Part shown: positions 1 through 7,900 of the stretch, piece after piece | Numbering within the stretch: the first letter of the stretch is position 1 | How the letters are laid out: the number at the start of each line of letters is the position of its first letter | From: Solirubrobacterales bacterium | GTDB taxonomy: Bacteria; Actinomycetota; Thermoleophilia; Solirubrobacterales; 70-9 | Assembly: GCA_030835185.1 (NCBI GenBank) | Contig: JAUQWL010000163.1 | Location: 1 to 8,712, forward strand | Reading direction: 5' to 3' | Length of the DNA stretch: 8,712 nucleotides | Position numbers and translations under genes: made by a program | The notes under the pieces: generated by a model | The model's database searches: none | Seen by the model: only the letters and a program-made list of their open reading frames with translations | What the model was told of the DNA's origin: nothing

Positions 1-1394
<1,394 letters not shown>

Positions 1395-1400
1395 TCGCGC

Positions 1401-1431
1401 ATCATATGGAGAAGAAAACCTGTCCGTTCAA
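1401..1431 (-). promoter_or_regulatory. Candidate leaderless promoter of the malic enzyme gene
   Basis: On the minus strand TATGAT lies at 1406-1401, followed by six bases (GCGCGA) and then ATG at 1394. A -10 box usually places the first transcribed base about seven bases downstream, so transcription would start at or next to the A of the ATG. No Shine-Dalgarno sequence is visible before this start. A weak -35 candidate, TTGAAC, lies at 1431-1426 with a long 19-base spacer. The whole element fits in the 40-base gap after the upstream hydrolase gene. Confidence 0.6.
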
Positions 1432-1434
1432 CCG

Positions 1435-2868
1435 CTACCTGTTCCGCGGCTGCCGCCTGTTCCCGCGGGTCGCGAATGCCTCCTTCAGGAACGGTGTGAC
1501 CGTCTTCAGGAAGACATTCTTTCCCGGCGCCGCCAGCAGGGGGTCCAGGTGGCTCATCTGCGGGTCGGCGTTGACCAGCACCGTCTGACGCTTTGGCGTC
1601 CTCGTTCGCCGGAGCCAGTTGCGCGCGCCCTTGAGGACATCGCCGTCAGTGTTGTCGGTCTGGATCACATAGAACGGCAGGTTGACCTTGCCTGTGTGTT
1701 TGATCCGCAGGCCGAGGTATTTGGCAACCGGGTTCATTTTCATCTGGTCGGCGCCGTTGGCATCAATCGTGATCCGGGTCGGGAAGTACCAGTCGACTGC
1801 ATTGACCGGGTTCTGCGAGAAGGTGTCGGCCAGATTGCGGATCGGCGTGATGCCCTCGTCTATCCAACCGGCCGGCCCTGCGCCTTGCGGAGCGATGTGA
1901 CCGGAATTGACGTGAAGCGAGCTCAGGTCCGGGGGAGACGTGTCGCGGTCGAAGTCGTAGCCGAACAGGGCCTCGTTGGTCGCCGGGTACGGTGGCTTCA
2001 GATTGCCGGGCAACAGCGGGTAGTTCTCCAGCTGGGTCGCGGGTTCGTCGGCGGCGAACTTCGCGAAGTAGCCTCCGACGCCGGCGAAAAGCCCTGCGAT
2101 TTCCGGGGGCAGGTTGCCGATCAGCCTTGAGAACGGCCCGACCCGCTCGTCGCGGATCCTCGCCATGGCTTCCTTTGCCTGGGCGAGGTTGTATGGATCG
2201 AAGCTGCCGAGCAGACCGCCGTCGATCAGGACGAGACCGTCGAGATCCCTGTATCCCGGCCGGCCGTGGAAGTCCCATGCAGCGTAGGAAATTGCCAGCG
2301 ATGCACCGACCGAATGACCGCCGAGTATGACCCGCCGGCCCGTCCTGCGTGCCTGTCTGACCACGGCCCGTGTGTCGTTCAGGACGGTCTTCATTCCCCA
2401 GTTCTCTGCGTAGTCCATGTCTCTCGTGTCGAGGAATTCGAATCTGGGGTTGATCCCGGGATCGAGGATCGAACCGAGGTAGTAGTCGAATACGTCCTGG
2501 AGCGTGGCCTTGCCATCGGCCGCCCTTTCGAACATGGACGTGTCTTCGAGGGCCTGTTCGCGTCGATCGAGTGCCCACACCTGGAGGCTTCGGTCCTTCT
2601 GGACCAGCCGCTTCGCCGCGAGGGTGAAGTCTCCGGCTCCGCCGAAAGTTCCCGGCATCAGGATCAGTACGCGCCTGGCCTTCCTGTTCCCGAAAGCCTG
2701 GACGTAGGCGCGGTCGTACTTCGCCGGTCCGTCGGCGTGGGGAGTCTTGACTGTGAAGGTCCTCGCCCCGGCGAGTGAGACTCCGGCCAGCAGGGTCACG
2801 CCGGCGACAAAGGCGCCGAAGATCAGAGCAGCGGGCCTGCGCATCTTTGAAAGGCCGCTCTCCACCAT
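1435..2868 (-). CDS. Exported alpha/beta-fold hydrolase (esterase/lipase-like), substrate unknown
   Basis: A 477-residue protein if started at ATG 2868. The N-terminus has a signal-peptide layout: charged start ending in Lys-Met-Arg-Arg, a hydrophobic stretch at about 12-32, then an AGA site with probable cleavage after Ala35, so it should be exported. The mature part has the alpha/beta hydrolase signature: a strand leading to an oxyanion-type loop MPGTFGG (72-78), and the nucleophile elbow GGHSVGAS with Ser186. The likely catalytic His is His440 in QMSHLDP, and the acid may be Asp405 or a neighbour in the TDNTDGD run. A long insert between about residues 215 and 390 looks like a lid or cap, making the protein larger than a minimal alpha/beta hydrolase (about 250-300 residues). 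The family fold is confident; esterase, lipase or other hydrolase cannot be decided. The start could also be TTG 2883 or ATG 2844. I prefer 2868 because a TAnnnT box lies six bases upstream and no ribosome-binding site supports the others. Confidence 0.82.
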   Translation of the reverse strand: MVESGLSKMRRPAALIFGAFVAGVTLLAGVSLAGARTFTVKTPHADGPAKYDRAYVQAFGNRKARRVLILMPGTFGGAGDFTLAAKRLVQKDRSLQVWALDRREQALEDTSMFERAADGKATLQDVFDYYLGSILDPGINPRFEFLDTRDMDYAENWGMKTVLNDTRAVVRQARRTGRRVILGGHSVGASLAISYAAWDFHGRPGYRDLDGLVLIDGGLLGSFDPYNLAQAKEAMARIRDERVGPFSRLIGNLPPEIAGLFAGVGGYFAKFAADEPATQLENYPLLPGNLKPPYPATNEALFGYDFDRDTSPPDLSSLHVNSGHIAPQGAGPAGWIDEGITPIRNLADTFSQNPVNAVDWYFPTRITIDANGADQMKMNPVAKYLGLRIKHTGKVNLPFYVIQTDNTDGDVLKGARNWLRRTRTPKRQTVLVNADPQMSHLDPLLAAPGKNVFLKTVTPFLKEAFATRGNRRQPRNR

Positions 2869-2874
2869 CTTCGG

Positions 2875-2880
2875 AGAATA
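2875..2880 (-). promoter_or_regulatory. Candidate -10 box of the hydrolase gene (leaderless layout)
   Basis: TATTCT on the minus strand at 2880-2875 is followed by six bases (CCGAAG) and the ATG at 2868. This matches the TAnnnT consensus and spacing expected of a leaderless transcript, and it decides the start chosen for the hydrolase. No -35 element is evident and the box is weaker than TATGAT, so the call is tentative. Confidence 0.45.
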
Positions 2881-2932
2881 CAACAGGGGCCGGGACGCTC
2901 CACGCGCTCTCCAGAGCCCGGGGCAGCCAATC

Positions 2933-2938
2933 TATGAT
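2933..2938 (+). promoter_or_regulatory. Candidate -10 box of polA (leaderless layout)
   Basis: TATGAT at 2933-2938 is followed by six bases (CAGGAC) and the GTG at 2945, so the expected transcription start coincides with the start codon. The AGGA at 2940-2943 is only one base from GTG, too close to act as a Shine-Dalgarno sequence, which favours a leaderless message. No convincing -35 hexamer is seen. The divergent hydrolase promoter lies about 53 bp away, within a 76-bp gap between the two start codons. Confidence 0.6.
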
Positions 2939-2944
2939 CAGGAC

Positions 2945-5569
2945 GTGAGCGATTCGAATCCGGCCCCGGAACTCTTCCTGATCGACGGCAACAGTCTCGC
3001 CTATCGCGCCTTCTTCGCCCTCCCGGACTCGATGGCGACCGCGGACGGCCGGCCGACCAACGCGATCTTCGGGCTCGCCTCGATGATCGTCAAGCTGATC
3101 TCGGACTACAGGCCCGATCAGATCATGGTCGCCTGGGATGCGGGCATGTCCGGCAGGGAGGAGGTCTATCCCGAATACAAGTCTCACCGACCGCCCAAAC
3201 CCGACCTGTTGCGGGCCCAGTGGCCCCATCTGGTCGAACTCGTGGAGGCCTTCGGCTATACGAACATCCGGGTTGACGGCTACGAGGCCGACGACGTGAT
3301 CGCTTCTCTTGTCGCGGAGGCCCGGCGTCGCTCGATTGTCACCGTCGTGGTCACGGGCGATCGTGACGCCTACCAGCTGGTTGGCGATGGGGTCACGGTC
3401 ATGAGCACCGGCCGCGGAATAAGTGACACCAAGGTCTACGACCGCGAGGCCGTGAAGGAACGGTACGGCGTCTACCCCGAGCTGGTCACCGACCTGATGG
3501 GACTCCGCGGCGACACCTCCGACAACATTCCCGGAGTCCCGGGTATCGGCGAGAAGACCGCGGCGGCCCTTCTCGAGCAGTTCGGTTCGCTCGAGGAGAT
3601 CCTCGCCAACACCGATCAGGTTTCCGGTGCCAAGCGCAAACAGAACCTGGTCGAGTTTGCCGATGACGCCCGTATTTCGAAGGAACTGGCGACGATGAAG
3701 TTCGACATCGATCTTGACGTCGACCTCGACCGGCTGATGACGACCACTCCCGACCGGGAGAACCTGCGGGAGTTCATGCGGGATTTCGAGCTCCGGGCGG
3801 CCCTCAACCGGCTCGAGGAAGCCCTGGGGGAGAGCGAGCAGTTGCCGGGCGAGTCCGAAGTGGCTCCCGGACCGACCGAGGTGGAGCTGACCAGTGGCAG
3901 AGTTTCCGACCTGAAGGAGGGCCCGGTCGCGGTCGAGATGCACGGTGGCTGGGCAGCGACCGACGGCGAGAAGGTGGTCGGTGGAACCGGGGACACGGCT
4001 GCGTTCATCGAACAGATCGCCGGCCTCCCGCTGATCGCCCACGACATCAAGGCGATCGGCGGACGCAACGGCATGCTCGCAGCACTGGAGGCGACCGAAG
4101 CCGGACCGCTGATCGCTCACGACACCCTGGTGGCTGCCTATCTGCTCGAACCGACCAGAAGGAGCTACGCGCTCGACGATCTGGCGGTTGCTGCCGGGCT
4201 GGCCCCTTCGGGCCTCGACGACGAAGATGGACAGATGTCCCTCGTCACCGGGACGGAAGAGGAGCCGGCTGCCTCGCTGTCACCTGAAATCGCCGCGACC
4301 GTCTGGAACCTGGCCGGGATACAGCGACCGAGACTCGAAGAGAACGGCCTCACGAAGCTGCTGGAGGAGGTCGAGCAGCCGCTGATCAGGGTGCTTGCGG
4401 CGATGGAGCGGATCGGCCTCAAGCTCGACCGCGACAAGGTCGATCAGATGAAGTCGGGCATGAGCGAAGCCATCTCGAGGCTCGAAGCCCGGATCCATGA
4501 CCTCGCCGGCCACGAGTTCACGATCGGCTCGCCGCAGCAGGTCGGCCAGGTTCTCTTCGACGAGCTCGGCCTGACCCGCAAGCGCCGCGGAAAGACAGGC
4601 TTCTCGACCGACGCCCGGGTGCTCGCCCAGATTCGGGACGAGCACGAGATCGTCGTCCTGATCGAGGAGTGGCGCGAGCTGACCAAGTTGAAGAACACAT
4701 ACCTCGATCCCCTTCCGAAGGAGATCGATCCCGAAACCGGACGGGTTCACACGACCTTCGTCCAGACGGCCGCTCCGACCGGACGCCTTTCCAGCATCCA
4801 GCCGAACCTGCAGAGCATCCCGATCCGGACCGAGGTCGGCCGGCCGCTGCGCGGATGCTTCGTGGCGGAGCCAGGAAACCTGCTCGTATCTGCCGATTAC
4901 AGCCAGGTGGAGCTCCGGGTCCTGGCCCACATGGCCGACGAACCGGTACTCAAGGGCTTCTTCCTGGCCGGTGAAGACGTGCATAGCGCGACGGCGGCCC
5001 AGGTCTTCGGCATCGAGCCGGAGGAGGTCGATGAATCCCAGCGCTCGAAGGCCAAGATGGTCAACTTCGGCATCGTCTACGGGCTGACCGGCTTCGGCCT
5101 CGCCGACCGGCTGAACATCCCCCGCGCCGAGGGTGACGAGTTCGTCAGGGCATACCTGGAGCGCTTTCCCGCAGTCGTAGCTTTCCAGGACAGGGTGGTC
5201 GAAGAAGCCACTGAAACCGGCTATGCAACGACGCTGTTGGGCCGCCGCCGTCCCTTGCCCGAGCTCCGGTCCAGTCAGGCCCAGACCAGGCGCCAGGGTG
5301 TGCGGCTGGCGGTCAATGCGGTGATCCAGGGCTCGGCGGCCGACATCATCAAGGTCGCCATGTTGCGCTGCCATACCGCTCTTATCGAGCAGGATCTCTC
5401 CAGCCGCCTGGTCCTCCAGATTCACGACGAGCTGCTCTTCGAAGGACCGGCCGAAGAAGCCGAGCCGGTCATCGGCCTGGCCCGGCGTGAGATGTGCGCC
5501 GCCTACGACCTCGAGCCTCCGCTCGAGGTGGATGCCGGCGCCGGCCCGGACTGGCTTGCCGCCAAGTAA
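2945..5569 (+). CDS. polA: DNA polymerase I, proofreading domain inactive
   Basis: Fills gaps and removes RNA primers in Okazaki-fragment processing and excision repair. The protein is 874 residues from GTG 2945, between Taq (832) and E. coli (928) in length. Residues about 8-300 are the 5' nuclease: Asp14 in LIDGN, YEADD at 113-117, TGDRD with Asp139 and Asp141, and a helix-three-turn-helix with Asp190 and Asp193 in GDTSDN. Residues about 320-470 occupy the 3'-5' exonuclease position but lack its acidic metal ligands: Glu331-Met-His333 stands where FDTE is expected and the later Asp positions are lost. The polymerase follows: Arg614 in TGRLSS, motif A with Asp651 and Glu656 in DYSQVEL, motif B Arg700/Lys704/Phe708/Tyr712, and motif C His827-Asp828-Glu829. 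Phe708 matches E. coli Phe762, a position known to disfavour dideoxynucleotides. The open frame extends upstream to about 2747, but that part overlaps the divergent gene and lies outside the conserved protein. The GTG start is supported by the -10 box six bases upstream. Confidence 0.98.
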   Translation: MSDSNPAPELFLIDGNSLAYRAFFALPDSMATADGRPTNAIFGLASMIVKLISDYRPDQIMVAWDAGMSGREEVYPEYKSHRPPKPDLLRAQWPHLVELVEAFGYTNIRVDGYEADDVIASLVAEARRRSIVTVVVTGDRDAYQLVGDGVTVMSTGRGISDTKVYDREAVKERYGVYPELVTDLMGLRGDTSDNIPGVPGIGEKTAAALLEQFGSLEEILANTDQVSGAKRKQNLVEFADDARISKELATMKFDIDLDVDLDRLMTTTPDRENLREFMRDFELRAALNRLEEALGESEQLPGESEVAPGPTEVELTSGRVSDLKEGPVAVEMHGGWAATDGEKVVGGTGDTAAFIEQIAGLPLIAHDIKAIGGRNGMLAALEATEAGPLIAHDTLVAAYLLEPTRRSYALDDLAVAAGLAPSGLDDEDGQMSLVTGTEEEPAASLSPEIAATVWNLAGIQRPRLEENGLTKLLEEVEQPLIRVLAAMERIGLKLDRDKVDQMKSGMSEAISRLEARIHDLAGHEFTIGSPQQVGQVLFDELGLTRKRRGKTGFSTDARVLAQIRDEHEIVVLIEEWRELTKLKNTYLDPLPKEIDPETGRVHTTFVQTAAPTGRLSSIQPNLQSIPIRTEVGRPLRGCFVAEPGNLLVSADYSQVELRVLAHMADEPVLKGFFLAGEDVHSATAAQVFGIEPEEVDESQRSKAKMVNFGIVYGLTGFGLADRLNIPRAEGDEFVRAYLERFPAVVAFQDRVVEEATETGYATTLLGRRRPLPELRSSQAQTRRQGVRLAVNAVIQGSAADIIKVAMLRCHTALIEQDLSSRLVLQIHDELLFEGPAEEAEPVIGLARREMCAAYDLEPPLEVDAGAGPDWLAAK

Positions 5570-5600
5570 CGCAGCTTCAGCGAGAGCTGTCGGTTTCCCC

Positions 5601-5607
5601 GGTGGGG
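5601..5607 (+). promoter_or_regulatory. Ribosome-binding site deciding the TTG start of the DMT gene
   Basis: GGTGGGG lies seven bases before TTG 5615. It is an imperfect Shine-Dalgarno match that can still pair with the anti-SD end of 16S rRNA. No ATG or GTG in the same frame lies between the polA stop and this TTG, so TTG 5615 is the best start. Confidence 0.5.
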
Positions 5608-5614
5608 TCCCGCG

Positions 5615-6520
5615 TTGAGTACGGGCTTGACCAGCGTCGCCATCGTCGCGGTGGGTCTCCAGCTCGCTTTGCAGGCCCCGATCAACAGCACTCTGGCTCG
5701 CCGTATCGGACGCCTCGGCGCCTCGCTGGTCAGCTTCCTCGTCGGCACTCTGGTCCTGATACTGCTGGTTCTCGCGACAGGCGAGGTATCGCACGTCGGT
5801 GATCTCGGCGATGTTCCCGTCTATCAGTTGCTAGGCGGCCCGATCGGAGCCACCTACGTGGCGATCGCAACACTGACCGTGGTCAGGATCGGGGCCGGGG
5901 CCGTGGTTTCGGCGACGATCACGGGACAACTGCTCAGCTCGCTCCTGATCGACGAGTTCGGCCTTGTAGGCGTGGATATCGTCTCTCTGGACCTGCCGCG
6001 AATCGCGGGAGCGCTTCTGCTGATCGCGGGCACTCTGCTCGTGGTCGCCCGAGACCGGGGACCGGTCGCCCGCCAGTCGCGCCGCTTCGACCTGCCCGCC
6101 CTCGCCGCGGTATTCGTCGCCAGCATGCTGGTCGGCCTTCAGCACCCGCTCAACGGCCTGCTGTCGGAGTCTTCGGGGGAACTGCTCGCAGGCCTGACGA
6201 ACTTCGTGACCGGAACGCTGTTCCTGGCGGCGATCGTGCTGGTCACCGGTCGTGCCGCCAGGTTCGCGGAGGTCAGAAAGGCGCCACTCTGGCAGCTCGC
6301 GGGCGGCGTGATCGGGGCGATCACGGTGGTGGCGGCCCTCAGTGCGGTGAGTACCATCGGTGCCGCCGGACTCACCGCGGCGCTGGTCACCGGGCAGCTG
6401 ATCGGTTCGATCGCGATCGACCGGGCAGGCGCTTTCGGACTCACGCTGAGGCCGATTTCACTGAAGCGGGCACTCGGCGCAGTTCTGCTTCTAGCGGGGA
6501 CCCTGCTCTGCGTCTCCTGA
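5615..6520 (+). CDS. DMT-superfamily inner-membrane transporter, YdcZ/DUF606-like, two tandem repeats
   Basis: A 301-residue, very hydrophobic protein with roughly ten predicted membrane segments and no large soluble domain. It is an internal duplication: residues about 8-145 and 163-301 match each other. Each half begins with a GLQ...PLN or PIN helix (GLQLALQAPIN at 14-24, GLQHPLN at 174-180). Each then has a LVSFLVGTLVL or LTNFVTGTLFL helix, a QLLGGPIGA or QLAGGVIGA helix, a TGQL-Ser-Ile/Leu-Asp motif (103-113 and 259-269), and ends in a GALLLIAGTLL or GAVLLLAGTLL helix. This is the paired-domain form of the DUF606/YdcZ group within the drug/metabolite transporter superfamily. The substrate is unknown. 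It starts 45 bases after polA on the same strand with no clear promoter or strong terminator between, so it may be read partly from the polA transcript, although the functions are unrelated. Its last 30 bases overlap the end of the convergent MFS gene. Start at TTG rests on the GGTGGGG site. Confidence 0.85.
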   Translation: MSTGLTSVAIVAVGLQLALQAPINSTLARRIGRLGASLVSFLVGTLVLILLVLATGEVSHVGDLGDVPVYQLLGGPIGATYVAIATLTVVRIGAGAVVSATITGQLLSSLLIDEFGLVGVDIVSLDLPRIAGALLLIAGTLLVVARDRGPVARQSRRFDLPALAAVFVASMLVGLQHPLNGLLSESSGELLAGLTNFVTGTLFLAAIVLVTGRAARFAEVRKAPLWQLAGGVIGAITVVAALSAVSTIGAAGLTAALVTGQLIGSIAIDRAGAFGLTLRPISLKRALGAVLLLAGTLLCVS

Positions 6521-7780
6521 GCTTGAGGCGGGTTCGGTCGCGCCTTCATCCGCCGGTGACCCCTGCGCTCTCGAGCGGTAGATGAAAGGCAATGCAAGGG
6601 CGGAGATCGCGGCGCCGATCACGTAGGAGGTGCCGTAGCCCCAGACGTCGGCGGAGCGGCCGAGGGCGGGCTGGACGACGACTCCGCCGCTGGAGCCGAG
6701 CATCGAGTCGAACGAGAGGATCGTGGCCCGCTGCGCCGAGGGGATCATTCCGTTGAGGTAGGACTGGCGGATCGGCATCGTGGCGGCGGAGAGCATCGCC
6801 CAGACGGCGATCAGTCCGACGACTGCCCAGAAGTTGTTGGTCAAGCCGATCGCCAGCAGGCTGAGCGCACCGAGGCCCACCGCAAAGAGAAGGGCGGAGG
6901 TCCTCAGCCTGAAAAGACCGCGGATCCCTGGCGCGGCGATGCCGCCGACGATCTGGGCCCCGGCGACCAGCGCCGCGGTGATCCCGGCGATTCCGTAGGC
7001 CTCGGGGTCCCCGACCAGCTCGAGCAGGAAAGGCTGAAGCGCGTAGAAGGCATAGAAGGCGACGCCCGCGGTGAAAGGCGAGGCGAGCATCAGCCACTTG
7101 ACCGCCGGCACGCTCCAGCCGTACTCCAACGAGTCGGAGATGATCGTCCTCATCTCCCGGACGGCACCGGTACTGCGCTTCGCCTCGAAGCCGACGTCCC
7201 GCATCGCGACCGCGGCGAATCCGAACATCAGCACCAGTACCGCCGCCCTCATCACGAAAGGCACCCCGAGACTGGTCAGCTGGGCGACATAGCCACCGAT
7301 GACCGAACCGGTCAGCATGCCGATACCGGTGGCGATCTGACCCCGGCCGAAGACGGTTTCCAGGCTTCCGGTGAAGCCGGTTGCCTTGAGTGCGTCGACC
7401 AGCCACGCTTCGACTGCGCCGGAGAAGAAGGTGAAGCCGAGACCGAGCAGCATCGAGACCACGGCCCAGGCCCAGAACGGCCCCTCGATCTGCCACAGCA
7501 GTACGTACAGCAGCGTGGTCACCGTCAGGGTGACAGTGCCCGCCAGATAGGAGGCTCGGCGGCCGATCGTATCGGCGACCACCCCGGTCGGGATCTCACA
7601 CAGGACCATTCCGGCAGTGAAGAAGGCGTTGGCGGCAAAGGCCTCGAAGTTGGACAGCCCCGCGTCCAGCAGAAAGATCGTATTTATGCCCCAGATGAAA
7701 GACGCCGCCAGTGTATTGCCGAGCATCAGGGTCACGTAGACGCGAGTGATTCGTCTCGGCGTGGGTAGTTTCCTGTCCAT
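6491..7780 (-). CDS. Major facilitator superfamily transporter (12 predicted membrane helices)
   Basis: A 429-residue polytopic inner-membrane carrier. The sequence alternates hydrophobic helices with short loops in a pattern compatible with twelve helices in two six-helix halves, the break being the charged loop at about 194-222. The MFS loop 2-3 signature GVVADTIGRR is at 66-75, and an FFSGAVEAWLVDAL stretch (118-131) follows at helix 4, a motif I associate with one MFS subgroup resembling efflux permeases. The degenerate counterpart at loop 8-9 is around RGLFRLR (287-293). The C-terminal tail (about 403-429) is a charged, low-complexity, probably cytoplasmic extension encoded in part by the overlap with the convergent DMT gene. 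Substrate and direction of transport cannot be told from sequence. ATG 7780 is the only good start and has no visible Shine-Dalgarno site. It is divergent from the dehydrogenase gene across a 112-bp gap, so shared regulation is possible. Confidence 0.9.
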   Translation of the reverse strand: MDRKLPTPRRITRVYVTLMLGNTLAASFIWGINTIFLLDAGLSNFEAFAANAFFTAGMVLCEIPTGVVADTIGRRASYLAGTVTLTVTTLLYVLLWQIEGPFWAWAVVSMLLGLGFTFFSGAVEAWLVDALKATGFTGSLETVFGRGQIATGIGMLTGSVIGGYVAQLTSLGVPFVMRAAVLVLMFGFAAVAMRDVGFEAKRSTGAVREMRTIISDSLEYGWSVPAVKWLMLASPFTAGVAFYAFYALQPFLLELVGDPEAYGIAGITAALVAGAQIVGGIAAPGIRGLFRLRTSALLFAVGLGALSLLAIGLTNNFWAVVGLIAVWAMLSAATMPIRQSYLNGMIPSAQRATILSFDSMLGSSGGVVVQPALGRSADVWGYGTSYVIGAAISALALPFIYRSRAQGSPADEGATEPASSSGDAEQGPR

Positions 7781-7829
7781 ATGTGACGATTCGTAAAGTT
7801 TTGGACGCCAGCATTACTTTGTGTTTCTT

Positions 7830-7851
7830 ACGGCATCGCAGTTCATGCCGT
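7830..7851. repeat. Perfect 7-bp inverted repeat, candidate operator
   Basis: ACGGCAT at 7830-7836 and ATGCCGT at 7845-7851 are exact reverse complements separated by eight bases. The 22-bp element lies in the 112-bp gap between the divergent MFS and dehydrogenase genes. It ends directly against the candidate -10 box TACGCT (7852-7857) of the dehydrogenase, overlapping the -35 to -10 region. That size and placement suit a dimeric repressor site. No regulator gene is in the window. There is no T-tract after it, so a terminator is unlikely. Confidence 0.5.
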
Positions 7852-7857
7852 TACGCT
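7852..7857 (+). promoter_or_regulatory. Candidate -10 box of the dehydrogenase gene
   Basis: TACGCT matches TAnnnT. It would place the transcription start near 7864 and give a leader of about 29 bases that contains the AGGAGG site. The only -35 candidate is TTACGG at 7828-7833, a poor match with an 18-base spacer, and it overlaps the inverted repeat. Tentative. Confidence 0.35.
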
Positions 7858-7863
7858 GGTAAG

Positions 7864-7900
7864 GACCAGTATCGACCAGGAGGCAGAGAATCTTGACCAG
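7864..7900 (+). repeat. Three GACCAG direct repeats in helical phase
   Basis: GACCAG occurs at 7864-7869, 7874-7879 and 7895-7900. The spacings of 10 and 21 bases equal about one and two turns of B-DNA, so all copies would face the same side. They span the predicted transcription start, the ribosome-binding site and the start codon of the dehydrogenase gene. The third copy is coding, and a six-base motif can recur by chance in GC-rich DNA. Confidence 0.3.
7878..7883 (+). promoter_or_regulatory. Strong ribosome-binding site deciding a TTG start
   Basis: AGGAGG, a full Shine-Dalgarno consensus, lies nine bases before TTG 7893. It fixes the dehydrogenase start at a TTG codon even though no ATG or GTG is nearby in frame. 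It contrasts with the leaderless layout of three other genes in the window. Confidence 0.8.

Noticed and set aside
2869..2883. TTG at 2883 as hydrolase start
   Set aside because: It adds five residues, has no ribosome-binding site, and lies upstream of or within the -10 box that fits ATG 2868.
2747..2944. A 66-codon upstream extension of the polA frame
   Set aside because: It is antisense to the hydrolase signal-peptide region, has no similarity to the PolA N-terminus, and would read through both candidate promoters.
1763..4120. A 785-codon open frame on the minus strand
   Set aside because: It runs antisense to the first half of polA, across the divergent promoter gap, then through the hydrolase gene in the wrong frame. 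Its Arg-rich translation shows no domain.
5572..5589. Hairpin CAGCT, eight-base loop, AGCTG after polA as a terminator
   Set aside because: The stem is only five pairs and is not followed by a run of T, so it is unlikely to stop transcription.
4280..5794. A 504-codon open frame on the minus strand
   Set aside because: It is antisense to the polymerase domain of polA and the start of the DMT gene. The strong PolA motifs show the plus strand is the coding one.
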